From: Alcanivorax hongdengensis A-11-3
Lineage (GTDB): Bacteria; Pseudomonadota; Gammaproteobacteria; Pseudomonadales; Alcanivoracaceae
DNA: 64,000 bases
Direction of reading: 5' to 3'
Assembly (NCBI RefSeq): GCF_000300995.1
Contig: NZ_AMRJ01000006.1
Span: 1 to 64,000 of the forward strand
The position numbers and the translations under genes were made by a program. This document shows, one piece after another, positions 25,354 through 35,109 of this stretch. Below the pieces are notes generated by a model. That model was not told the DNA's origin, made no database searches, and was given only the letters and a program-made list of their open reading frames with translations. Numbering within the stretch: the stretch's first letter is position 1; each line of letters begins with the position of its first letter.

Positions 25354-25818
25354 ATGTCGGATGCCGACAGTACCGCCATGGCACTGGCCGAGGCGGATGC
25401 CCGTTTTGCTGAAGGGTTTCCCGCCCTGGTGGGCCTGCGTTTTCTGCACTGGCAGGAAGGCCGGGTGGAACTGGCGGTAACCATCCGCCCGGAGTTGCTT
25501 AACCTGGGAGGCGTGATCCATGGTGGGGTGCTGGCCACCCTGATGGATGTGGCCGGCGCCTGTGCCGGTACCTGGTGCCCTTACCCGGGGCGGATACGCA
25601 AGGCGGTAACCCTGTCCATGACCACGACCTTTACCGGCCAGTGCAGCGCGGGCGAGATCCGTGCCGTGGGTATTCGCCGGGCCGGTGGCAGCCGTATCTA
25701 CAACAGCACCATGGAAGTGTTTGACGCCGACAACCATCTGCTGGCCATTGGCGAGGGCACATTCCGCCTGCGCAGCGGCAGTGAGTCGGCGGACGGGGTT
25801 GCGATCGTGGAAGGCTGA
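25354..25818 (+). CDS. PaaI-like hotdog thioesterase
   Basis: A 154-residue hotdog thioesterase with the family motif LNLGGVIHGGVLATLMDVAGACA (HGG followed by the catalytic Asp) and VTLSMTTTFTGQC. Such enzymes hydrolyse acyl- or aryl-CoA esters in the cytoplasm to recover CoA. It is probably co-transcribed with the IclR gene and ends before a perfect bidirectional terminator. Confidence 0.88.
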   Translation: MSDADSTAMALAEADARFAEGFPALVGLRFLHWQEGRVELAVTIRPELLNLGGVIHGGVLATLMDVAGACAGTWCPYPGRIRKAVTLSMTTTFTGQCSAGEIRAVGIRRAGGSRIYNSTMEVFDADNHLLAIGEGTFRLRSGSESADGVAIVEG

Positions 25819-25857
25819 ATCGCCGAGCAGACCGGCTCGGGCAATAATGGCAGGCAG

Positions 25858-25897
25858 AAAAAAACGCCACCTCCCTCCCGGGGAGGTGGCGTTTTTG
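25858..25897. terminator. Bidirectional terminator between thioesterase and RND genes
   Basis: A perfect 15-bp stem (25861-25875 with 25881-25895, core ACGCCACCTCCC / GGGAGGTGGCGT) around TCCCG, flanked by A-run and T-run, so it can end transcripts from both converging genes. Confidence 0.93.
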
Positions 25898-25899
25898 TG

Positions 25900-28800
25900 T
25901 CAGGAGCGTTTGCGGCCGTCTTCGCCGTGAAGTGGTACGCCGGAAAGCTTGCGCACCGTCACGTAGAACAGCGGGATGAAGAAGATGGCCAGCACGGTGG
26001 CTGTCAGCATGCCGCCGAACACCCCGGTGCCGATGGCATTACGGGCGCCGGCGCCGGCGCCGGTGCTGAGCATCAACGGGGTCACCCCCAGCATGAAGGC
26101 CATGGAAGTCATCAGGATGGGGCGTAGCCGCATCCTTACCGCTTCCAGGGTGGCCTTCCACAGGGGCACGCCATCCAGTTCCTGTTCCAGGGCGAATTCC
26201 GCGATCAGAATGGCGTTCTTGGCCGACAGGCCGATGGTGGTCAACAGCCCCACCTGGAAGAACACATCATTGTTCAGCCCGCGGAAGGTGGCCGCCAGAA
26301 TGGCGCCAACCACACCCAGCGGTACCACCAGCATCACTGCGAACGGAATGGACCAGCTCTCATAGAGCGCGGCCAGACACAGGAATACCACGATCAGTGA
26401 CAGGGCATAGAGCGCCGGTGCCTGGTTGCCGGACTGGCGTTCCTGATAGGACAGGCCGGTCCATTCATAGCCAAAGCCCTTGGGCAGTTTGGCGGCGAGA
26501 CGCTCCATGGTGGCCATGGCATCACCGGAGCTGAAACCCGGTGCGGCGTTGCCCTGGATATTTACCGAAGACACGCCGTTGTAGCGCTCCAGCTTGGGCG
26601 AACCGTAAATCCAGTGGCCGGTGGAGAAGGCCGAGAACGGCACCATCTTGCCCTGGTCGTTACGCACGTACCAGTTATCGATATCGCCGGGCAGCATGCG
26701 GTAGGGCGCTTCGGCCTGCACATACACCCGCTTCACCCGGCCCCGGTCCACGAAGTTGTTCACGTAGCTGGAGCCCCAGGCAATCTGCAGGGTCTTGTTG
26801 ATGTCGTTCAGGCCCACACCCAGCGCCTTGGCTTTTTGCTGGTCGATCTCGATCTTGTATTGTGGCCCGTCTTCCAGGCCATTGGGACGCACGCCCACCA
26901 GGCTGGGTTCCTGGCTGGCCATGCCCAGCATCTGATTACGGGCCTGGATCAGGGCGTCATGGCCAAGACCGGCGCGATCCTGCAGCTGGAAGTCAAAACC
27001 ATTGGCGGTGCCCAGTTCGGGGATCGCCGGCAGGTTGAGCGCAAAGATCATGGCTTCACGGATGGTGGAGAAAAAGCCCATGGAGCGGCCAATGATCTGG
27101 TTGATGCCGTCCTTGGACAGGTCCCGTTCATCCCAGTCCTTCAGGTTGACGAAGGCCATGCCCGCGTTCTGACCCTGACCGGTGAAACTAAAGCCGGCCA
27201 CGGTGAACAGGCCATCCACGGCGCTCTTTTCCTTGTTGAGGTAGTAGCCTTCCATCTTCTTGAGCACATCCACCGTCTGTTCCTGGGTGGAACCGGTGGG
27301 CAGGGTGACCAGCGCAAACAGAATGCCCTGGTCCTCATCGGGCAGGAAGCTGGTGGGCAGGCGCACAAAGGCAAAGCCCAGTACCCCGACGATCACCGCA
27401 TAGATCAGGAAGTAGCGACCGCTCTTGCCGAGAATCTTCTCCACCCGGTTCTGGTAACGCTGGCTACCCCTGTCAAAGGTACGGTTAAACCAGCCGAAGA
27501 ACCCCTTTTTGGTCTGGTGCTCGGCATCCTTGGCCTTGAGCATGGTGGCACACAGGGCGGGGGTCAGGATCAACGCCACCATCACTGACAGCACCATGGC
27601 CGACACAATGGTGATGGAGAACTGCCGGTAGATGGCGCCGGTGGAGCCGGGGAAGAAGGCCATGGGCACGAACACCGCCGACAGCACCAGCGCGATGCCC
27701 ACCAGGGCGCCGGTGATCTGGCCCATGGATTTACGGGTGGCTTCCTTGGGCGGCAAGCCATCTTCGTGCATCACCCGTTCCACGTTTTCCACCACCACGA
27801 TGGCATCATCCACCAGCAGGCCGATGGCCAGCACCAGCCCGAACATGGTCAGGGTATTGATGGAAAAACCGCACACCGCCAGTACCCCAAAAGTGCCCAG
27901 CAAGACCACCGGCACCGCAATGGTGGGGATCAGGGTGGCGCGGAAGTTCTGCAGGAACAGGTACATCACCAGGAATACCAGGATGATGGCCTCGAACAGG
28001 GTATGCACCACTTCTTCAATGGAAATGCGCACAAAGGGCGTGGTGTCGTAGGGGAACACCATCTGCATCTTGTCCGGGAAGTAGGGCTTGAGCTCATCCA
28101 GACGGGCGCGGACGGCATCGGCGGTATCCAGCGCATTGGCGCCGGATGCCAGGCTGATGGCCAGGCCCGCCGCCGGCTTGCCATTGTAGCGGCCGGCCAC
28201 GTCAAAGCTCTGTGCCGCCAGTTCCACCTTGGCCACATCCTTGAGATAGACCTGCGAGCCATCCGGATTCACTTTCAGCAGGATGTTGGCGAATTCCTTG
28301 GGCGTGGACAGCCGGGTCTGGGCAATGATGGTGGCATTGAGTTGCTGGCCTTCCACCGCCGGGGCGCCACCCAGCTGGCCGGCGGCCACCTGGTTGTTCT
28401 GTACCTGAATGGTGTTGGTCACATCCAGGGGCGTCAGGTTGTACTTGTTGAGCTTGTTGGGGTCCAGCCAGACGCGCATGGCGTAGGGCGCGCCGAATAG
28501 ACGGATCTGCCCGACACCGGCCACCCGGCTGAGCGGGTCCTGAATGTTGGAAGCAATGTAGTCGGCGATGTCCGCCCGGCTGAGGCTGCCGTCTTCGGAG
28601 GTGAAACCCACCACCATCAGGAAGCCGGCGGAGGACTTGGTCACCGACAGGCCCTGCTGCTGCACTTCCTGTGGCAGTAGCGGCGTGGCCAGCTGCAGTT
28701 TGTTCTGCACCTGTACCTGGGCAATGTCCGGATCGGTGCCCGGTGCGAAGGTCAGCGTCACCTGGGCATTACCGAAGGCATCGCTGCTGGAGCTCATGTA

Positions 28801-29028
28801 GATCAGGTTGTCGATGCCGTTCATTTGCTGCTCGATCACCTGGGTCACCGAGTCTTCCACCACCTTTGCCGAGGCACCGGGGTAGTTACCGGCGATGGAC
28901 ACCGAAGGTGGCGCCACGGTGGGGTACTGCTCCACCGGCAGGGTATAGATTGCCAGGGCGCCGGCGATCATCAGGATGATCGCGATTACCCAGGCAAAGA
29001 TGGGTCGGTCGATAAAAAATCTGGCCAT
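25900..29028 (-). CDS. RND multidrug efflux permease (HAE1, AcrB/MexB type)
   Basis: A 1042-residue inner-membrane proton/drug antiporter with the RND layout: TM1 at the N-terminus ([20 protein letters not shown]), a large periplasmic porter loop, TM2-6 with the proton-relay double Asp in [17 protein letters not shown], a second porter loop, and TM8-12 with the relay Lys in [16 protein letters not shown]. Length equals AcrB-class pumps (~1049). It exports hydrophobic drugs, solvents or bile-like compounds in a tripartite complex. It follows the membrane fusion gene by 12 nt; no outer-membrane channel gene follows, so a TolC/OprM-type partner must be encoded elsewhere. Confidence 0.97.
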   Translation of the reverse strand: MARFFIDRPIFAWVIAIILMIAGALAIYTLPVEQYPTVAPPSVSIAGNYPGASAKVVEDSVTQVIEQQMNGIDNLIYMSSSSDAFGNAQVTLTFAPGTDPDIAQVQVQNKLQLATPLLPQEVQQQGLSVTKSSAGFLMVVGFTSEDGSLSRADIADYIASNIQDPLSRVAGVGQIRLFGAPYAMRVWLDPNKLNKYNLTPLDVTNTIQVQNNQVAAGQLGGAPAVEGQQLNATIIAQTRLSTPKEFANILLKVNPDGSQVYLKDVAKVELAAQSFDVAGRYNGKPAAGLAISLASGANALDTADAVRARLDELKPYFPDKMQMVFPYDTTPFVRISIEEVVHTLFEAIILVFLVMYLFLQNFRATLIPTIAVPVVLLGTFGVLAVCGFSINTLTMFGLVLAIGLLVDDAIVVVENVERVMHEDGLPPKEATRKSMGQITGALVGIALVLSAVFVPMAFFPGSTGAIYRQFSITIVSAMVLSVMVALILTPALCATMLKAKDAEHQTKKGFFGWFNRTFDRGSQRYQNRVEKILGKSGRYFLIYAVIVGVLGFAFVRLPTSFLPDEDQGILFALVTLPTGSTQEQTVDVLKKMEGYYLNKEKSAVDGLFTVAGFSFTGQGQNAGMAFVNLKDWDERDLSKDGINQIIGRSMGFFSTIREAMIFALNLPAIPELGTANGFDFQLQDRAGLGHDALIQARNQMLGMASQEPSLVGVRPNGLEDGPQYKIEIDQQKAKALGVGLNDINKTLQIAWGSSYVNNFVDRGRVKRVYVQAEAPYRMLPGDIDNWYVRNDQGKMVPFSAFSTGHWIYGSPKLERYNGVSSVNIQGNAAPGFSSGDAMATMERLAAKLPKGFGYEWTGLSYQERQSGNQAPALYALSLIVVFLCLAALYESWSIPFAVMLVVPLGVVGAILAATFRGLNNDVFFQVGLLTTIGLSAKNAILIAEFALEQELDGVPLWKATLEAVRMRLRPILMTSMAFMLGVTPLMLSTGAGAGARNAIGTGVFGGMLTATVLAIFFIPLFYVTVRKLSGVPLHGEDGRKRS

Positions 29029-29040
29029 GATGTCCCCGCG

Positions 29041-30231
29041 TTACTGCGCTGCGTTGTTCTGGTTGGCGGCGTTCGCCTTCTGGCTGTCCGGGCTGCTCAT
29101 GTCCACCGGCGTCACCGGTGAGCCCGGGCGGATTTTCTGCAGGCCGTCGACGATCAGACGGTCACCGGCTTTCAGTCCGCTTGCGATCAGCCACTGGTTG
29201 CCCACGGCGCGTACCGTGGAGACGTCCACTTTCTCCACCATGTTGTTGTCGCCGATAACCATGGCGCTGGCCTGGCCGGTGGGGTCGTGGGTAATGCCTT
29301 TTTGCGGCACCAGGATGGCCTGGCTACGTTGTCCTTCGGGCAGCTTGGCACGCACGAACATGCCCGGCAGCAGGTTGCCTTGCGGGTTGGGGAACAGGGC
29401 GCGCAGGGTCACCGAACCGGTGCTTTCGTCCACGGCATATTCGGAAAACTGCAGGGTGCCGCTGTGATCATAGGGGCTGCCATCCTCCAGCATCAGCGTA
29501 ACCTTGGCCTGGTCATCGCTGACCTGCTGCAGCTGGCCGCTCTCCATGGCGCGGCGCAGGTTCTGCATCTCGGTGCTGGACTGGGTCAGGTCCACATAGA
29601 TTGGGTCCAGCTGGCGGATGGTGGCCAGTGCCTGCGCCTGGTTGGCGGTGACCAGTGCGCCAGCAGTTACCGTGGAGCGTCCAATGCGACCACTGATGGG
29701 CGCCTTGATGGTGGCGTAATCCAGGTTGATACGGGCGGCCTGGACCTTGGCGCGGGCTGCGGCCACCGCGGCACGGTTTTCCTCCAGAGCCGCCTGGGCT
29801 TCGTCATAGGTTTGCTGGCTGATGGATTTCTTGGCCAGCAGGGACTTGTAGCGTTCGGCCAGCAAGCGCTTTGACTCCAGTGTGGCCCTGGCCTGGGCTT
29901 CGCTGGCCTGGGCACTGGCCAGATCTGCTTTGTAGGTACGGTCGTCGATCTGGTAGAGCGGCTGTCCGGCCTTGACCTTGGCGCCTTCCTCGAACAACCG
30001 CTTCTCGATCACGCCACTGACCTGTGGGCGAACCTCGGCGATCTGGTGGGCAGTGGTGCGCCCGGGCAGCTCCCGGTCCAGCGTCAGGGTCTTTGCCTGC
30101 ACGGTAATGTAGCCGGCCTGGGGAGCCTGTTGCTGACCTCCCTGTGCGGCCCCTTGCCCGCCGTCACCACAGGCTGTCAGTTGCATGGCCAGCAGGCCAG
30201 CCAGCAAGGGAAGAGAAAAGCCACTGCGCAT
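29041..30231 (-). CDS. RND efflux periplasmic adaptor (membrane fusion lipoprotein)
   Basis: A 396-residue AcrA/MexA-type adaptor with a lipoprotein signal (LLAGLLAMQLTAC, Cys21), a lipoyl-like half (ELPGRTTAHQIAEVRPQVSGVI), a helical hairpin of about 90 residues rich in Ala/Glu/Gln, and the second lipoyl half (YATIKAPISGRIGRS), then beta-barrel and membrane-proximal domains. It bridges the permease with an outer-membrane channel. ATG 30231 gives the correct signal sequence and has GAGGTGA upstream; upstream in-frame codons run through the operator. First gene of the pump operon. Confidence 0.95.
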   Translation of the reverse strand: MRSGFSLPLLAGLLAMQLTACGDGGQGAAQGGQQQAPQAGYITVQAKTLTLDRELPGRTTAHQIAEVRPQVSGVIEKRLFEEGAKVKAGQPLYQIDDRTYKADLASAQASEAQARATLESKRLLAERYKSLLAKKSISQQTYDEAQAALEENRAAVAAARAKVQAARINLDYATIKAPISGRIGRSTVTAGALVTANQAQALATIRQLDPIYVDLTQSSTEMQNLRRAMESGQLQQVSDDQAKVTLMLEDGSPYDHSGTLQFSEYAVDESTGSVTLRALFPNPQGNLLPGMFVRAKLPEGQRSQAILVPQKGITHDPTGQASAMVIGDNNMVEKVDVSTVRAVGNQWLIASGLKAGDRLIVDGLQKIRPGSPVTPVDMSSPDSQKANAANQNNAAQ

Positions 30232-30331
30232 AGTCACCTCGTCGGTACCGGATTTTTCTGTCTTTACGACTGCGTAAGGGCGCTGCCGCTCACCACGCGG
30301 GCGAGGGTTGCATGAATTCTGAATGGGGTTC

Positions 30332-30361
30332 AGTATATATACATTCATCCATGTATGTATA
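30332..30361. promoter_or_regulatory. AcrR/TtgR-like operator and pump promoter
   Basis: TATACATTCAT-CC-ATGTATGTATA (30338-30361) is a near-perfect 24-bp palindrome with one mismatched pair, very like the AcrR operator as remembered (TACATACA...TGTATGTA). On the minus strand it lies directly against TATACT (30337-30332), a good -10 for the pump operon, so binding would cover the promoter. It lies between the divergent pump and TetR genes. Confidence 0.8.
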
Positions 30362-30414
30362 GGGGGCATGGGGCGTTCTCCACCGCTTTTTTGTCCTTCC
30401 CTGGAGGCCTGATC

Positions 30415-31053
30415 ATGGCCCGTCGAACCAAGGCTGAAGCACAGGAAACCCGCGCGCAAATCCTCGATGCGGCCGAACAGGTTTTTTACCGCAAAGGGGT
30501 ACTATCTGCTTCTTTAAACGATATCGCCAGTGAAGCCGGCGTGACCCGTGGAGCCATCTACTGGCACTTCAAGAACAAGCACGATGTCTTCATGGCCATG
30601 GCCGATCGTCGGCGCCTGCCCATGGAAGCCCTGGCCCAGCGCGGTGAAGACAGCAACGAGCCTGATCCGCTGGGTCGATTGCGCGAGTTTATGGTCTATC
30701 TGTTACAACAAGTGGCACGGGACCCGCATCAGCGTCGGGTTTTCGAGATCATGTTCCAGAAATGCGAATTTACCGGTGAGAATGAAGCGCTTCTGGTGCG
30801 CCAGCGCGAGGCCTGCCGTGAGGCGGTGCAAGGACTCAGTACCACCTTTCGCAATGCCGTGGCCCGTGGTCAGCTGCCACTGAATCTGGATATCGGCAAG
30901 GCCGTGACGCTGTTCCACAGTCTGTTGACCGGGCTGGTGATGTACTGGTTGTTCGACCCGCAGGCCTTTGATCTGGAGGCTTGCGCCGGTGAATATGTGG
31001 ATACCTACCTGCACGGGCTCAGCGCCACGCCATTCCTGCGTCATTCGCCATAG
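30415..31053 (+). CDS. TetR family repressor of the RND pump (AcrR/TtgR type)
   Basis: A 212-residue TetR protein beginning MARRTKAEAQETRAQILDAA, exactly the AcrR/MexZ/TtgR style, with HTH SLNDIASEAGVTRGAIYWHFKNKHDVF and the AcrR C-terminal domain. It is expected to repress the divergent pump genes and itself through the palindrome at 30338-30361, and to be released by pump substrates. ATG 30415 has GGAGG upstream; an ATG at 30355 would fall inside the operator. Confidence 0.93.
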   Translation: MARRTKAEAQETRAQILDAAEQVFYRKGVLSASLNDIASEAGVTRGAIYWHFKNKHDVFMAMADRRRLPMEALAQRGEDSNEPDPLGRLREFMVYLLQQVARDPHQRRVFEIMFQKCEFTGENEALLVRQREACREAVQGLSTTFRNAVARGQLPLNLDIGKAVTLFHSLLTGLVMYWLFDPQAFDLEACAGEYVDTYLHGLSATPFLRHSP

Positions 31054-31181
31054 CTCCCGACTCTTCGCCTCAGCGCATGCCATTGGCTTTCCGATGGCCG
31101 GTGTGGGCAGCCTACATACTCAGTGGTATGTTTTTCTTCGCCTGCCTGCATTTCGTGCCCTTTCCGCTCATTCATTAATCG

Positions 31182-31211
31182 TTCCAAAAAATGGAATTAG
31201 ATTCCAAAATA
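31182..31211. promoter_or_regulatory. Shared A/T-rich motif, copy d (upstream of acyl-CoA ligase)
   Basis: GGAAT-TAG-ATTCC (31193-31205) is a perfect 5+5 palindrome, followed by AAAATA; a further TTCC half-site is at 31182. This is the most symmetric of the seven copies. It lies about 35 nt upstream of the candidate ligase promoter. Confidence 0.6.
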
Positions 31212-31241
31212 GTATTGACGGCCCCCCGTGACCGTGTCAGA

Positions 31242-31270
31242 TTGACCGGCGAGTCAACACTTTGTATGCC
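31242..31270 (+). promoter_or_regulatory. Candidate sigma70 promoter for the ligase operon
   Basis: TTGACC (31242-31247), 17 nt, TATGCC (31265-31270), about 105 nt before the acyl-CoA ligase ATG. The remaining DNA of the 320-nt gap 31054-31374 shows no ORF. Confidence 0.4.
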
Positions 31271-31374
31271 CCCGTGTGTGCGTTTGTGACCAGATGGTCA
31301 ACAGCCCGCGGGGGCCGGCCCCTGGCCATATATAAAGGCGGCAAACGCCGCCAGCAGTTTCGGGAGAGTACAAT

Positions 31375-33051
31375 ATGTTTGATCGGCACCATGCGGTGTG
31401 GCCGGAGAATATGCCCCGGCATCTGAGCCTGCCGCAGACCAGCCTTTACACCAACCTGGAGGTATCCGCGCTCCGTTACCCGGACCGTGATGCCATCAAT
31501 TACTACGACAGCCCTATCACCTTTGCCGAGCTCAAGGCCCAGGTGGATGCCCTGGCCGGTTACCTGCAGGCCCAGGGCGTGGAAAGGGGCGACCGGGTGC
31601 TGCTGTTCATGCAGAACGCCCCCCAGTTCATCATCGGTTATTACGCCATCCTGCGGGCCAATGCCATCGTGGTGCCGGTCAACCCCATGAACCGCACCGC
31701 GGAACTGGAGCATTACCTAGATGACACCGATGCGGCGGTGGCCATTTGTGGCCAGGAACTGGCTGGTTTCATCGCGCCACTGGTGGGCCATGGCAACCTG
31801 CGCCGGGTGGTGGTGGCCGCCTACAGCGATTACCTCACCCGTGACACGGATCTGCCGTTGCCCGAGGAAGTGCAGGCGCCGGCGGCGCCGGTGAAAGGGG
31901 AGGGCCTGGTCAGCTGGCAGCAGGCGCTGGCCGCCGGTGAACCGCTTGGCCCGTTACTGGTGGGGCCGGATGATCTGGCGGTGTTTCCTTACAGTTCCGG
32001 CACCACCGGGGCGCCCAAGGGCTGCATGCATACCCATCGTTCGGTGATGGCCACCTGTGTGCAGGGGGCGGTGTGGAGCCATGGCACCACCGAGTCGGTA
32101 ACCCTGGCGACCCTGCCGTATTTCCATGTCACCGGTATGCAGGGCTCCATGAACTCGCCCATCTATGGCGGCTCGCTGATCGTGCTGATGACCCGCTGGG
32201 ACCGGCGGGTGGCGGCGACCCTGATTGAGCGTTACCGGGTCAGCCGCTGGGTGAACATCGTCACCATGGCCATCGACCTGCTGTCCGATCCGCAGGTGGA
32301 GGATTTCGACCTGTCGTCACTGGAAAACATCGGCGGCGGTGGTGCCGCCATGCCGGCGGCGGTCTCGGACAAACTGTTCCAGCTTACCGGCCTGCGTTAC
32401 ATGGAAGGCTACGGCCTGTCGGAAACCATCGCCGGCACGCACATCAACCCCACCGACAAACCCAAGGCCCAGTGCCTGGGGATCCCGGTGTTCGATATCG
32501 ATTCGCGCATCATCAATGTGGAAACCGGTGAGGAAATGGCGGTGGGTGAAGTGGGCGAAATCATCACCCACGGGCCGCAGGTGTTCCAGGGTTACTGGAA
32601 ACGCCCGCAGGAGACACAAAAGGCTTTCATCGAACTGGACGGCAAGCGTTTTTTCCGTACCGGTGACCTGGGCTATTACGATGAGGAAGGCTATTTCTTC
32701 ATCGTTGACCGGGTGAAACGCATGATTAACGCTTCCGGTTTCAAGGTCTGGCCGGCGGAGGTGGAAAGCCTGATGTACCGCCACCCGGCCATCCAGGAAA
32801 GCTGCGTGATTTCCACGCCCCATGCCCGTCGCGGCGAAACCGTCAAGGCCTGCGTGGTGCTGGCCGCTGATCAGCGTGGCCAGGTCAGCGAGCAACAGAT
32901 CATCGACTGGTGCCGTGACGAAATGGCGGCCTACAAGGTGCCGCAGGTGGTGGAGTTTCGCGATGAACTGCCCCGTTCACCCACCGGCAAGGTGATGTGG
33001 CGGGCCCTGCAGGAGCAGGAGTGGGCCGGTCAGGCCCGGCAGGCATGCTGA
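31375..33051 (+). CDS. AMP-dependent acyl-CoA synthetase (fatty or related acid CoA ligase)
   Basis: A 558-residue adenylate-forming enzyme. Motifs in order: FPYSSGTTGAPKGCMHTH (ATP loop), GGAAMPAAVSDKL, YGLSETIAGTH (motif II), RTGDLGYYDEEGYFFIVDRVKRMINASGFKVWPAEVE (hinge and motif III) and the catalytic Lys in PRSPTGKVMW. It activates a carboxylic acid to its CoA ester via an acyl-AMP. Its place at the head of an ABC importer and a beta-oxidation set suggests that it activates the imported acid. GGGAGAG precedes the ATG. Substrate class (fatty, dicarboxylic or alicyclic) is not fixed. Confidence 0.92.
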   Translation: MFDRHHAVWPENMPRHLSLPQTSLYTNLEVSALRYPDRDAINYYDSPITFAELKAQVDALAGYLQAQGVERGDRVLLFMQNAPQFIIGYYAILRANAIVVPVNPMNRTAELEHYLDDTDAAVAICGQELAGFIAPLVGHGNLRRVVVAAYSDYLTRDTDLPLPEEVQAPAAPVKGEGLVSWQQALAAGEPLGPLLVGPDDLAVFPYSSGTTGAPKGCMHTHRSVMATCVQGAVWSHGTTESVTLATLPYFHVTGMQGSMNSPIYGGSLIVLMTRWDRRVAATLIERYRVSRWVNIVTMAIDLLSDPQVEDFDLSSLENIGGGGAAMPAAVSDKLFQLTGLRYMEGYGLSETIAGTHINPTDKPKAQCLGIPVFDIDSRIINVETGEEMAVGEVGEIITHGPQVFQGYWKRPQETQKAFIELDGKRFFRTGDLGYYDEEGYFFIVDRVKRMINASGFKVWPAEVESLMYRHPAIQESCVISTPHARRGETVKACVVLAADQRGQVSEQQIIDWCRDEMAAYKVPQVVEFRDELPRSPTGKVMWRALQEQEWAGQARQAC

Positions 33052-33184
33052 ACGGCTGAAGACAACCCCGGCCCGACCCGACAAAAACAGGTGGGAGCGC
33101 TACCCCGCCGGGCCGGTGATAACAACGGAAAAAAGTGAAACGGACGGCAGGGCCGACCGTTTCCCCAACGCAGGAGGCACGGCC

Positions 33185-34048
33185 TTGGACCTGTTCTTTC
33201 AACAAGTACTCAACGGCCTGACACTGGGCAGCATCTACGGGCTGGTGGCCCTGGGGCTGACGCTGGTGTACGGCATTCTTCATGTTCCCAACTTCGCCCA
33301 TGGTGCCATCTATATGGTGGGGGCCTATGTGTCCTACCTGACCATGGTGGACCTGGGCTACAACTACTGGGTGGCCATGGCCTGTGCCGCCGCTGCGGTG
33401 GCGGCGCTGTCAGTGCTGTGCGAACGGCTGGTGTTCAACCCGCTGCGCGATGCGCCGCCGATCCACGACAAGATTGCTGCCATCGGCATCATGATGTTTC
33501 TGGAAGCGGCGGTGCAGATGCAGTGGGGCGCTGAGTTCCGCCGCATGCCCACGCCCTATACCGATATCTTCAACATCGCCGGCCTGACCATTCCGGCCCA
33601 GCGGGTGCTGATCATCATGGGTGCCTTCTCACTGATGGCAGTGCTGCATCTGTTCCTCAAGAAAACCATGACCGGCGCCACCATCGTGGCCATGGCCCAG
33701 AACCGGGAAGGGGCCTTCCTGGTAGGCATTGATGCCAACCGGGTGGCGATGATGACCTTTGCCATCTCCGGTGCCCTGGCCGCGGTGGGGGCGACCCTGT
33801 TCGCGCCCATTAATCTGGTCTATCCGTCCATGGGGCACCTGCTGATCATGAAGGCCTTCGTGATCATCATCCTCGGTGGCATGGGCTCGATCCCCGGCGC
33901 CATTGTCGGCGGCCTGATCATCGGCTTCACCGAAGCCTTTGGCGGCTTTTATATCTCCACCGATTACAAGGACATCATCGCCTTTGCGTTGCTGGTGGTG
34001 ATCCTCTCGGTGAAACCGACCGGCCTGTTTACCAAGGGGGTGCGCTGA
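33185..34048 (+). CDS. Branched-chain-type ABC transporter permease, LivH-like
   Basis: A 287-residue inner-membrane permease with about eight hydrophobic segments and the LivH opening LFFQQVLNGLTLGSIYGLVALGLTLVYGILHVPNFAHGAIYM. The start is TTG 33185, preceded by AGGAGG (33172-33177) at 7 nt; no ATG fits. The cytoplasmic coupling segment GATIVAMAQNREGAFLVGID is clear. It forms the channel with the LivM-like permease. The context of acyl-CoA ligase and beta-oxidation genes suggests import of an organic acid rather than an amino acid (inference). A GC-rich hairpin (33068-33116) lies in the gap upstream. Confidence 0.93.
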   Translation: MDLFFQQVLNGLTLGSIYGLVALGLTLVYGILHVPNFAHGAIYMVGAYVSYLTMVDLGYNYWVAMACAAAAVAALSVLCERLVFNPLRDAPPIHDKIAAIGIMMFLEAAVQMQWGAEFRRMPTPYTDIFNIAGLTIPAQRVLIIMGAFSLMAVLHLFLKKTMTGATIVAMAQNREGAFLVGIDANRVAMMTFAISGALAAVGATLFAPINLVYPSMGHLLIMKAFVIIILGGMGSIPGAIVGGLIIGFTEAFGGFYISTDYKDIIAFALLVVILSVKPTGLFTKGVR

Positions 34049-35109
34049 TGGGTGCCTTGCAGAAAGTCTCCGGTTTCATCATGAGCCCGGCCATGAAGAT
34101 GTTACTGATCCTGCTGGCGGTGTTGTTCCCGCTGGCGGCCGGTAACGAATACCAGATCTATGTGATGGCGCTGGCCTTTGTCTGGGCCATTGCCGTTTAC
34201 GGCATGAATATCGTCACCGGCCTGTGCGGCCAGCTGAACCTGGCCCATGGTGCCTTTTTTGCCATCGGCGCCTATACCCTGGCGATTCTTACCGTGGATA
34301 ACGGCTGGCCATTCTGGCCGGCGTTTGTGGCCGCCGGTGCCATGGGGGCCTTGCTGGGCTTTCTGGTGGGGGTGGTGTCGCTGCGCCTCAAGGAGCACCA
34401 CTTCGCCATCTTTACCCTCTGTGTGGGCTTCATCATCTATCTGCTGATGGACAAGTGGGAGTCACTGACCCACGGCACCCTGGGCATCATCAATATTCCG
34501 GCGCCGCACGGTTTTGGTCTGGTGGATTTCACCGAGACCACACCGTTTTATTACCTGGCGCTGGTGTTTCTGGTGCTGTCGGTGTTCTTCGCCAGTCGCA
34601 TCAGTCATTCGCTGCTGGGGCGCACCTTTCTGGCCATCCGTATCAGTGATGACCTGGCCGCCTCCCTGGGCATCAACCTGATGCGTAACAAGGTGCTGGC
34701 CTTCGTGCTGTCGACCACCTACGCGGCGGTGGCCGGTGCGCTGTACGCCGGCATGGTGCGCTTTATCGGCCCGGCGGAAGCGGACGTGGCCCATACCTTC
34801 GACATGATCACCTACCTGCTGGTGGGCGGTATCGGCACCTTGATGGGGCCGCTGGTGGGCACCCTGGTGATTACCTGGCTGACCCAGTCGCTGCAGTCGC
34901 TGGAAGAGTACCGCATGATCGTGTTCGGCCCGTTGCTGGTGCTGCTGGTGATCTTCTCGCCCCGCGGTGTGGTGGGGTCCTTTACCGCCTGGCGGGCCCG
35001 TCGCCGTGCCGCAGCCCGGGAGCAGCAGGCCCGCCAGACCGCGTCGGAAAAAGTGCCGCCGCAAGCCGGCGCATCGAGCATCAAGAAGGGGGCCGGTAAC
35101 CATGCTTAA
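34048..35109 (+). CDS. Branched-chain-type ABC transporter permease, LivM-like
   Basis: A 353-residue permease with about nine or ten hydrophobic segments and the LivM pattern (AVYGMNIVTGLCGQLNLAHGAFFAIGAYTLAIL; the coupling segment RTFLAIRISDDLAASLGINL). It shares one base with the LivH-like stop codon (TGATG). A basic C-terminal tail of about 40 residues (RARRRAAAREQQARQ) extends past the last helix into the cytoplasm. It works with the neighbouring permease and two ATPases. Confidence 0.93.
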   Translation: MGALQKVSGFIMSPAMKMLLILLAVLFPLAAGNEYQIYVMALAFVWAIAVYGMNIVTGLCGQLNLAHGAFFAIGAYTLAILTVDNGWPFWPAFVAAGAMGALLGFLVGVVSLRLKEHHFAIFTLCVGFIIYLLMDKWESLTHGTLGIINIPAPHGFGLVDFTETTPFYYLALVFLVLSVFFASRISHSLLGRTFLAIRISDDLAASLGINLMRNKVLAFVLSTTYAAVAGALYAGMVRFIGPAEADVAHTFDMITYLLVGGIGTLMGPLVGTLVITWLTQSLQSLEEYRMIVFGPLLVLLVIFSPRGVVGSFTAWRARRRAAAREQQARQTASEKVPPQAGASSIKKGAGNHA

